Shown piece after piece: positions 7,661 through 15,103 of a stretch of DNA of 16,103 nucleotides (the first letter of the stretch is position 1; the number at the start of each line of letters is the position of its first letter). The notes under the pieces are model-generated. The model was not told where the DNA came from. It ran no database searches and saw only the letters and a list, made by a program, of their open reading frames with translations. Origin of the DNA: Pelagophyceae sp. CCMP2097 (taxonomy: Eukaryota; Sar; Pelagophyceae); assembly GCA_026770575.1 (NCBI GenBank), contig MU657246.1:178259-194361 (forward strand), read 5' to 3'. The translations under genes and the position numbers were made by a program.

Positions 7661-10600
7661 TCAGTCGCGCGCGAGGTCGCGCGCGAGGTCCGACGGAGCG
7701 GCGGCCAGAGAGCGCCGCGCCGCGCTTTCGTCCGCGCTTTCGTCCGGCGCCGCGCCGCCGTCGAGCGCCGCGCCGTCGCCCTGCGCGGCGTCCGCCGCGC
7801 CTTTGAGGGGCGCCGCGTCGCTTTCGTCCGGCGCTTCGTTGTCCTCGGTGCGCGGCGGCCTTTTCCGGAAGGTGCGGTGGCCGGCCGCTAATACTGCCTC
7901 GTGTTTCAACAAAAGCAGCGTGAGGAGGTGACCCGGCGCCTCCGCCGTCAAAAGCGTGAAGACGCGGTGCAGCCGGTCCAGCTCCGCCAACGGCGCCGCT
8001 TCGACTTTGATTTGCAGCTCGGACGCCATCTTTGCGAGGAATTTGACGGAGCCGTCGAGAAGTCTGCTCTGGCGAGCCCAAAGGAAAAACGCGTCGACCG
8101 TTTCGGCGACGTTGGAAGCGTCGAAGCGGACAAACGTCGTTGGAGCCTGTTTGATCAAATTTTCAAACAACTCGGGGGCTTGAATTTCGGCCTCGGCAAG
8201 AGCTTTGAGAAGAGTCGTCACTTCCTCCGCGTCGAATTCTACCACGAGTTTCAAGGCGCGCTTCGTGAGCGCTTGGAAGAGCTGCGGCGCCTCCGCGCCC
8301 GTCGAAGCATAGGCCCAGCCGAGATTCGCTAAAGATTCTGCATCGAACTGGTCTATGATCGTGCAGGCTCTTGTCGCGGCGGCCTCGAACAACAGAGGTG
8401 CGGCTCTTTTCACCGTTGAAAACCCAAGCACGAGGTTCGTCAGGTCCTCGGCTTCGAACTCGGCCATCCTCGCCGGCGCTGCGGAAGAAAGGGCTTGGAA
8501 TAGATCCGGAGCGGGGACGCCCGCGGTGGCAAAGGACCAGGAGAGTTGGGCCAGATCCTGCGGTGAAAACGTGTCCATATTTTTCAAAGCGGCGCCCTCG
8601 ACCGCTTGGAACAGCACCGGCGCCTCGAAGCCCGCTAAAGCATAGGCCCAAACAGTCTCGGCGAGGTCGTTCTCTGTGAAATCGCACATGCGCCCAACTG
8701 CCTCTTCCGCGATGTCGGAAAAGAGCGCCGGCGCGGAAACGTCCGCCGTCGCAAACGCCCAAACGAGGCGCGACAGCGCGCGAGGGTCGTACCTACGATG
8801 GCCATGGAATCGAAAAACGGATTTCGATGGAAGACAAACGGATTTCGATGAGATAAAAACGGATTTCGATGGAAAAGCAGTCTGCCATCGAACAGATCAG
8901 GAGCAGGGACGGTGTATATGGGTCGGGTCGGGTTGCTCAATTTCTGTCAAACTCAAAGGGTCGCGGGTTTGGAAGAGCGACCAAACCCGCCTTTGAAGGG
9001 TCGGGTTCAGGTTGGGGCCACGGCCAAACCCGCGGATATACGGGTCGGCCAAAACGCACAAACCCGGCAAATCCGACCCGCGGGTTAAGGGCAGACCCGA
9101 ACCCGTCGCTGCGCCTATCTCCGGCTCATCGAGACTGCCCCTTTTTGACGGCCATTCGAAACGGCGCCTTGAGATGGCCCCTGGAGATGGCCATTCGAGA
9201 CGGTGCCTTTCGATGGCCCCTCGAGACGGACCTTTCGACGGTCATTCGAAACGGCCCCTCGAGACGACCCCTCGAGACGACCCCTTTCGACGGCCATTCG
9301 AAACGGCGCCTTGAGACGGACCCCCGAGAGGCTCGGACGGTCTCTCGGACGGTCGCCTGGGCGGGCCCTTAAAAGAGGCCTTGCAAGCGACCGTGCAAAT
9401 GCCTTGAAAGTGGCCGCAAAAGAGGCCTTACAGAAGACCCCGCTCGGAGAGCATTTCAAGGGGCCGTCCAAGAGGCCTCGCAAGCAACCACACAGAAGGC
9501 CGGGCAAGTGGCCGCCAAAGAGGCCTCCGCAGCGGCCCGCCAAGAGAGCTTTTCAAAGGCCCTTGAAAGAGGCCTTGCAAGTGACCACGCAGAGGCCTTG
9601 CAAGTAACTGCCAAAGAGGCCTTGCAGGACAGACGTCCGGAGAGCTACTTTGGAAGTCACTTGCCCGGCCTCTGTGCGGTCGCTTGCAAGGTCTCTTTCA
9701 AGGTCCTTTGAACGGCCCTCGAGGGGGCTCCTCGAAAAGGCCTTGCTCCCAGCCTCTCGAAGGGCTCCTCGAAACGGCCTCTCTGTCAGACGGCCCTACG
9801 AGACGGTCCCTCTCGCCGGCCCTTCGAGAGGGCCCCTCGAAACGGCCCCTTTAGACAACCACTCGAGACGGCCCTTCGAAACGTCGCGTGGACCGTGGCT
9901 CCCGAGGCCCGATCCGCGCCACGGGCGCCTTTCCGAGGGCCCGATCCCGCCGCTCGAAAGACGTTTGGTTCCGGCGCTGTGCAATCCAATTCGAAGAGGC
10001 CCTGCAGGGGCCCCCGTCCGGAGGGCTTTTCAAGGGCCCTTCAAAGAGGCCTTGCAAGTGACCGCGCAGAGGCCGTGCAATGGCGTCTCCGGGTCTGGTT
10101 GCTCAATCTGTGCCAAAGCCAAAGGGTCGCGGGTTTGTCGAGCGACCAAACCTTTCTTCGAGAGGTCGGGTTGGGGCCACGGCCAGACCCGCGGGTCTAC
10201 GGGCCGGCCAAGACGCGCAAACCCGGCGACCCACGGGTTTCGGGCAAACCCGAACCCGTCCCTGCTCCTGATGGAAAGGCAATCGACGCCTCTCCATCGA
10301 AAAGTTCGCCCTCTGTCGATGCCACGTCGGTGCCACGCACGTGCACAAGCTCTCCCTCTCCCGCGGGTTTTTGCGGGTCCCACGCCTTTGCGGTCGCCGC
10401 ATTTCAAAGCGCCGCGGCGTGCATCTCCCGTGTTTGCCTTTCTCCGCATCTCTCCCGCGTTTGCCTTGGTCCGGCGCCGCTCAAAACGTCGCCACGTGCT
10501 TGGCCGCCTCGACCTCGACATTTCGGAAAACTCGCAAGTCGCGCCTGCCCGCCTTGGCGTAGGCCCAAAGGATGTCGGGGAGAGCGTCGGCCGGGAAGGC

Positions 10601-13600
10601 CGAGATGCGGCACGAAACCTCGTTGGCGACGGCGTCGAAGAAAGCGGGGGCCTATTTGAAGCGTCGTGGAACGCGAGTTCGGTGGGTCTCTTTTCGTGTC
10701 GGGCATCTCTTCGTCCCAGGGCATCGAGTGTGTCCGTCTCAAGACCGCCACTCGAAAGAGCACCTGGCTTCGTTTCGGCGCGAGCGCGCCGAGGACGGTA
10801 ACGAGGTTGTTTTCCGAGAACTTTTGGAGAGGTTTCAATCGCTTTTTCAACGAGATTTCAATCGACGTCAACAGCTCCGGCGCCTCCGTCTGCGTCTCCG
10901 CCAGAGCCCACAAAAGCTTGGCCGTCAACTGCGGGTTGCGCGAGATCCATTTCGTGGGCGCGTGCGCCGCCATCGCCGCGAATAACTGCGGCGCGGGGAT
11001 TTTCGCGGTGGCGTAGGCCCACGCCGTATTCGTCAAATACGATGCTGAGAACGTATGCATCTTGTCTTCGGACGGTTGCGAAAACGCGTGGAAGAGAGCC
11101 GGCGCCTCGACGCCCGCGGTGGCAAAAGACCAAAGCGTGTTCGAGAGAGAATGCGGGGAGAAAGTCTGCGGCCGAGTTAGTGCAGACTCGGCAACCGCCG
11201 AAAACAACGCCGGCGCCGGGCGGCCCGCCGTCGCAAAGGACCAGACCGTAATCGCCAGCGCTTGGGACCTAAAGAGCAGACGGTCACTTGCAGCAACCCT
11301 CCTTCGAGAACCCTCCTTCGAGGCTCCCCCGCGCCGTCTCAAAGCCCCTGCTCCCGCGCGGTCCCGTCGCCTCTCCCGCGCGCACTGTCGAGAGGGCCTT
11401 ATAAAGACGCGGCCAGCTACGTTGCCAAAGAAACCTGCTTAGTCATCTCCTTTGCCACGGCGTCCAAGAGCACCTCGTGCCGCGCGCCCAAGCCTAAAGA
11501 GGCACGGTCCGCGTGGCAAAGGCGCCAAAAGGCCGGACTTTCCAGCCAGGGAAACTTCCAGCCAGGGGACCTTCCAGCCAGGGGACCTCTCTTTTACCGT
11601 GTGGATTCAAACGGGCCGTGGGATTCACATCTTTGCGGGCCCGGTCGAAAGGTGCCTTTTCCCGTCTTTCGAAAGTTGCTCTTCTCGTGCCTCCGGCGGC
11701 CCCTTTTGGGCCGCTAAATTGGATATCTGATCACCGCAAAACTCAGTTGACCGTCGTGATTGTATCTCCGAATTTGTTCGTCATCGGCACAAGTTTCTTT
11801 GCATCCACTCGCGGGGTCGGGGGGTGGCCACCGACCCGGAGTTGGTCCGCCGACTTCCGGGTTTGACCGAGGATGGGTCGAATTACGCTGCTTCTCGCCT
11901 GCGTTCGCGTACGCCCACGCCGTACTGGACAAAGCCTGTGTATTAAACGACTTCATCTTCTTCATCGACTCGAGCGCGACGGCTTGATACAGCGTTGGGG
12001 CGGTGACGTTGAGGGTCGAAAAGGCCCAGATCAAATTGTTGAGTCCTTGGGCGTTAAATTGCTCAATCTTGGCCAGCGATTCCGCCGCCAAGCCTGAAAA
12101 CAACACCGGCGCCGGCACCGCCGCCGTCGCAAAGGCCCAGGCCGTGTTCGCCAGCGCTTGAGCCTTAAAATATTGCAGCTTTGGGGTCGCCGCGGCCGCC
12201 GCCGCGTCGAACAAAAAGCGGTTCAAAGACGCCTCGCCCGCCGTCGCATAAGCCCAGACCTAGCGAGCGCGCTCCCCTTGGCGAAAATCTCTGCGGCGCC
12301 GAAAAGCGGTCCGACATGGCCTTTCCCCATCGGACGGACTCGCCATGGAGCAGGGACGGCTTCGCCCTGTTCAACCCGCGGGTCGGGTTTGCCGGGGAAG
12401 AGCGTTTTGGCCGACCCCTCTTTGAGGGGGTCTGCCCGTGGCACGAACCCGACCTCTCGAAGACGGGTCGTTTGACAAACCCGCGACCCGAGGGTTCGGT
12501 ACAAAACACCGCCCCTGCTCCGCCACCACCGGGTGTTCGACAGTACGGGCCCCTGCAAGGCCTCCGCCACTAGCCCGGCCTCTGCACGGTCACTAACAAG
12601 GCCTCTTGGGCGGCCTCTTTTAAGGGCCTTTCCTCCGGACGGCCCCTGCAAGGCCTCTTTTGTGGCCCCTTGCACGGCTTCTGCGCGGTCACTTCAAAAG
12701 GCCCTTGAAGATCCTTCCGGACGGCCCCCGGCAAGGCCTCTTTCGCGGCCACTTGCGAGGCATTTTTCAAGGCCCCTCTCAAGCCCCCACGCAGGGTTCC
12801 TTGCAAGAGACCGGGCCGCCGCCGAGGGCCCGTCCAAACGACCGTCCGAGGACCCGCCCAGGGACGTCGCAGAGGGGCCGCAGTCGAGAGGCCGGCAGCC
12901 GAGTGACCGTCCAAGGGACCGTCGAGGGACCGCCAATCAAAGCGACTGTCACAGAGGGCCCGTCGAGGGACCGTCCAAGGAACTGTCCAAAGGGACTTCC
13001 CAAGCGACCGTCCGAGGGACCGCCCGAGCCTCTACAGGGGCCGTTTCGAATAGCCGTCGAAAGGGGCCGTCTCGAGGGGTCGTCTTGAGGCGCCGTCTCG
13101 AGGGGCCATATCAAGGCGCCGTTTATAATAGGGGAGCGCGGGTAAACGTCGCTCCCCTTGGCGCGCATCTCTGCGGCGCCGCTCGCGGTTCGACTGTCCC
13201 CGAGTCGTTGGACTGTGCCTTCCCCGAGTCGTTGGCATTTGCCGCTTCCCCCAAACGCACGGTGTTGGCCAGGTCATGGGCGTTGAAGAGGTCGATGTCC
13301 ATCGATGCTTTTGTTGCAATGGTTTGGTACATGGATTGCTTTTCGATGTCTAAAGTCGAAAAAGACCAAACGATGGCCGCCAACTCGGTCGGCTTGAACA
13401 TTTCGACCTTGTTCTCCACTTGCACCGCGATGGCGTCGAACAAGGCCTGTGCTTGAAAACCAGACTTGGCGTAGGCCCAGGCCGTGTTGGCCAAGTTCTG
13501 CGGCGAAAATTCGGAGATTTTGGGCACTGCCACAGCCGACACCATGTGGAACAACCTCTTGGCTTCAAAGCCGCCCTTTGCGTAGGCCCAGACGAGATTG

Positions 13601-14608
13601 GAAATGTCGAGGGGATTGAAGTGCGACAGTTTTTGCTGCGCTTGCACTGCGACAGCGTTGTAAAAGAGCGGGTCGGCTTCGAAATGCGCCGCCCCCCGAC
13701 TCGCACTCGACAGTGCGCGGGGCGTCCATCTTTTCGAATCCGAGGTGATGGAAATCGTTGCCTGGTCTACCAGCTTCTTCAGCATTGGCAGATTTGATGG
13801 TTCATATGAACGGTTTAAAGAGGAGCAGCGGTGCAAACACGTCGCGATGTTGAGAGGGTCGAACTTGTTGCCTTCGTTTTTAAAGACCCTCAGGACCTGC
13901 TCCACCGTCGTCGCGTTCATCATGCTCCGATTTAAAGGTTTGGTCACCGATAAAGGTTGCGGCGGGGCCGTCTTCAGAGTCTGTTTGACGGCCGACTGCA
14001 CTAAAAGCTGCTTCCCCCGCAAAACCTACAGGGACTGGTCACATCGGGGCTCTCGCCAAAGACTCTGATGGCCTGGTTTCCAGAGGCGCGGCTTCGAACG
14101 AAGATGCCCCTTTGCATCTTCTCCGCGAGCGCGGCCTCGACGGTGACGAACCCAAACCCGCGAGACAGGCCCGTCGACATGTCTTTTCGCACGTGCACGT
14201 CCTTGACCTACGAATGAGCGTCGGACAGTCAAAAGGCCCTTGGACGCCGTTTATCAAGGGACCGCCTCCACGGTTTATCAAGGGACCGCCTCCACGTCGG
14301 ACCACCCCGTGCCTCGCGGGCAGCACGCGACAGCACGCCTCTCGCGCCTCGTGGGCGGCTCTTCGGACGCGGCCTCGAACGGCGCAGACGCGTTCGATGG
14401 CCTTTTGGACGTCATCTTCCGACGCGTTACTCGGTATGTTATGCACGAAGAACCGCGCCTCGTCCGACCCGACGACGAACTCGCGGTTGTACATCTTCGC
14501 CGGCGAGCGCGGCGGCGGCGCGCGCGGCGCCGGCGCGCGGCCGGCCGCGGGTGCCGGCGCGCGGCCGGGACCGACGCTGAGCGCGCGCCGCGCCGCGTGG
14601 CGCCGCAT
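7661..14608 (-). CDS. RRM protein with about 20 W-A-Y-A helical repeats (FASTK/RAP-like), eight exons
   Basis: Exons 14608-14381, 14207-14100, 14025-13261, 12259-11887, 11493-11421, 11268-10764, 10651-10488 and 8792-7661 join to 3348 nt in frame (1115 residues). Residues 1-40 are rich in Arg, Ala and Pro and free of acidic residues, like an organelle transit peptide. Residues about 51-124 are an RRM: RNP2-like RFFVHNIP, RNP1 SRGFGFVTV, last strand GKQLLVQSA. From about residue 210 to 985 run about 20 repeats of roughly 37 residues (e.g. LANTAWAYAKSGFQAQALF). Such repeats occur in algal and protist RNA-metabolism proteins of the FASTK/RAP type. The tail (about 1050-1115) is rich in Ala, Asp and Glu; no RAP domain is seen. 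Splice sites were placed by frame, GT-AG ends and restored repeat or RRM spacing. Exon 5 is the least certain, and a further 5' exon is possible. Confidence 0.8.
8815..8873. repeat. Three-copy tandem repeat AAACGGATTTCGATG
   Basis: There are three units spaced 21 bases apart, near the 3' end of intron 7. On the transcript strand they give T-rich stretches about 20-80 nt upstream of the acceptor, so they may serve as the pyrimidine-rich region. They adjoin element copy A. Confidence 0.75.
8900..9115. mobile_element. GGAGCAGGGACGG element, copy A
   Basis: The left end GGAGCAGGGACGG (8900-8912) has a decayed inverse at 9103-9115 (two changes). The 216-bp body is full of GGGTCGGG and CCCGACCC-like palindromes and aligns with copy B over most of its length. 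It lies in intron 7. Confidence 0.6.
9116..9345. repeat. Degenerate minisatellite, about 13-16 bp unit (CGAGACGGCCCCT)
   Basis: Variants of CGAGACGGCCCCT and CGAAACGGCGCCTT repeat through the block, which lies in intron 7. A second block of the same type is at 9721-9900, and inverted relatives are in intron 3 at 12999-13135. Any translation is an artefact of the repeat. Confidence 0.7.
9346..9720. repeat. Degenerate 23-24-bp repeat (GAGGCCTTGCAAGTGACC)
   Basis: The clearest tandem units lie near 9571-9640, where GAGGCCTTGCAAGT recurs every 23-24 bases. Looser copies fill the rest. Related sequence recurs at 9986-10080 and, inverted, in intron 3 at about 12545-12760. Long plus-strand open frames over the block are by-products of its composition. 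Confidence 0.7.
9721..9900. repeat. Second CGAGACGG-type minisatellite block
   Basis: It has the same unit type as 9116-9345 (ACGGCCC and CTCGAAACGGCC variants). A stretch of about 85 bases without an obvious repeat follows, before the next GAGGCC-type units at 9986-10080. Confidence 0.6.
10091..10268. mobile_element. GGAGCAGGGACGG element, copy B
   Basis: It aligns with copy A in the same orientation (GGTTGCTCAAT, AAAGGGTCGCGGGTTT, TTGGGGCCACGGCC, CAAACCCGAACCCGTC). The right end CCGTCCCTGCTCC (10256-10268) is the perfect inverse of copy A's left end. The left terminal repeat is missing. It lies in intron 7. Confidence 0.65.
10652..10763 (-). other. Intron 6 (112 nt)
   Basis: It runs from GTGCTCTT to CAAATAG, between whole codons. 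Removing it joins LVTVLGALAPKRSQ to APAFFDAV, which restores the exact spacing of the helical repeat (compare LTNTAWAYATAKIPAP). Reading through would leave the repeat frame. Confidence 0.85.
11269..11420 (-). other. Intron 5 (152 nt)
   Basis: It runs from GTAGCTGGCCGCGTC to CTCTTTAG and splits a Thr codon. The join gives VSLA-T-SQALAITVWSFAT, one residue longer than the usual repeat. An in-frame TAG right at the donor supports the need to splice here. Confidence 0.65.
11494..11886 (-). other. Intron 4 (393 nt)
   Basis: It runs from GTAATTCG to CTCTTTAG and splits an Arg codon. The join gives AYANAGEKQ-R-LGARHEVLLDAV, with a loop about five residues longer than usual, so the donor is the least sure of the set. 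It contains a small tandem repeat at 11538-11587. Confidence 0.6.
11538..11587. repeat. Three-copy tandem repeat TTCCAGCCAGGGGAC
   Basis: Three units of about 16-17 bases lie inside intron 4. The first unit is slightly diverged. Confidence 0.8.
12271..12301. repeat. Left direct repeat flanking the intron 3 repeat block
   Basis: GCTCCCCTTGGCG, three variable bases, then ATCTCTGCGGCGCCG. It matches 13151-13181 at 28 of 31 positions, and the similarity extends into a following GCGGTYCGAC. Confidence 0.8.
12347..12521. mobile_element. GGAGCAGGGACGG element, copy C
   Basis: Both terminal inverted repeats are present: GGAGCAGGGACGG (12347-12359) and CCGCCCCTGCTCC (12509-12521), with one mismatch. 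The 175-bp body carries the same GGGTCGGG and AACCCGCG-type motifs as copies A and B. It lies in intron 3, and no certain target duplication is visible. Confidence 0.65.
12545..13135. repeat. Minisatellite cluster of intron 3, inverted relative to intron 7
   Basis: GGCCTCTTTT and CAAGGCCTC units (12545-12760) pass into GACCGTCCAAGGGACC-type units and then CGTCTCGAGGGGCC units (to 13135). The reverse complement of 13001-13035 matches 9327-9361 at 32 of 35 positions. A 307-codon plus-strand frame here is an artefact of the repeats plus antisense of exon 3. Confidence 0.7.
13151..13181. repeat. Right direct repeat flanking the intron 3 repeat block
   Basis: This is the partner of 12271-12301 (28 of 31 identical), in the same orientation and 880 bases away. 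The pair brackets the repeat cargo of intron 3. Confidence 0.8.
14026..14099 (-). other. Intron 2 (74 nt)
   Basis: It runs from GTTCGAAGCC to CCCTGTAG, between whole codons. Removing it joins EKMQRGIF to VLRGKQLLVQSA and so completes the RRM's last helix and strand with normal spacing. Reading through gives a stop at 14001-14003. Confidence 0.8.
14208..14380 (-). other. Intron 1 (173 nt)
   Basis: It runs from GTTCGAGGCC to ATTCGTAG, between whole codons. The join KAIERVCA-VKDVHVRKD gives a normal RRM helix-to-strand spacing between RNP2 and RNP1. It contains two exact copies of a 24-bp repeat. Confidence 0.85.
14249..14296. repeat. Exact 24-bp tandem duplication in intron 1
   Basis: Two identical adjacent units begin GTTTATCAAGGGACCGCC. 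Perfect identity suggests a recent duplication. Confidence 0.95.
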
Positions 14609-15100
14609 GCGGGCCGCAAGCGCGCGGGCAAACGGATCCGCGAGCGAGCACGCCTTCGCGCCTCCTTGCAAGGCCTCGGTCGCCTTGACGCGCCCGAACC
14701 TCACCTTGTCTTCGCCAGAAGTCGGCGACCCTCGCTGAAAGTGGTTTGTTGTTTACAAATAATTGATAAAAGTTTTTTTGTTTGATAACCATCAAATTAA
14801 AGCTGTCTCTCGATGTTCCTACGGGACCCTTGCAATGCCGTTCACCTCGAGTAAAGCGACCATTTCTCTGTAAATAAATTGAAAACGCAAAGGAACTTTC
14901 GGGCTTTTTGGGCTTGGTATTTCTCACGTTTTTTCTTGTTATTCTTCTTCGACTTCGTTTCTTCACTTCGGAGTAGGTCCAGCAGCTTTCCGTTGTTGGT
15001 CATATGCGTGGCGTTTGGTTTTAGTGGCCGCCACGAGGTGCGAGTTATTTTCAGCGTCAAAGGGTTCATCTTTGGCGGCCCCTGTGGCCACTTGTTTTAC
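14609..15100. other. Upstream region of the RRM-repeat gene
   Basis: The frame of exon 1 stays open upstream of its ATG to about 14747 without another ATG, and a CTTTCAG at about 14735 could be an acceptor, so an extra 5' exon is possible. The stretch 14740-14970 is AT-rich. A minus-strand ATG frame at 15069-14842 (75 codons, with a Lys-rich segment ETKSKKNNKKKREKY) matches no family and cannot be joined in frame with exon 1, so I do not call it a gene. Confidence 0.4.
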
Positions 15101-15103
15101 GGG

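Larger units (their letters stand above)
8793..10487 (-). other. Intron 7 (1695 nt), filled with repeats
   Basis: It runs from GTTTTGAG to CATCGTAG and splits a Thr codon. Joining restores the repeat exactly (KHVA-T-YDPRALSRLVWAFAT). Without splicing, a stop at 10481-10483 would cut the protein in mid-repeat. It contains element copies A and B in the same orientation, two CGAGACGG-type minisatellite blocks (9116-9345, 9721-9900) and two GAGGCC-type blocks (9346-9720, 9986-10080). Confidence 0.75.
12260..13260 (-). other. Intron 3 (1001 nt), filled with repeats
   Basis: It runs from GTGCGTTT to CTCGCTAG, between whole codons. Removing it joins NAHDLANT to VWAYATAGE, a perfect repeat junction. 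It holds element copy C, GAGGCC-type repeats (about 12545-12760) and CGAGACGG-type repeats (about 12999-13135), all inverted relative to intron 7. Near its ends are direct repeats at 12271-12301 and 13151-13181. Confidence 0.8.

Noticed and set aside
10481..10483. Stop codon as the true C-terminus of a separate gene
   Set aside because: The stop lies in mid-repeat. A donor two codons earlier joins in phase with the acceptor at 8793 and completes the same repeat.
10404..10763. Continuous minus-strand frame past 10764 as the real end of the repeat protein
   Set aside because: The sequence after position 10764 loses the repeat pattern and becomes Arg-rich. Splicing at 10763/10652 restores the repeat exactly.
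9650..10801. 383-codon plus-strand reading frame
   Set aside because: It runs through the minisatellites and element copy B of intron 7 and then antisense to exons 7 and 6. Its translation is Arg/Pro/Ser-rich repeat with no domain.
12533..13456. 307-codon plus-strand reading frame
   Set aside because: It covers the intron 3 repeats and then the antisense of exon 3. Its composition follows the DNA repeats.
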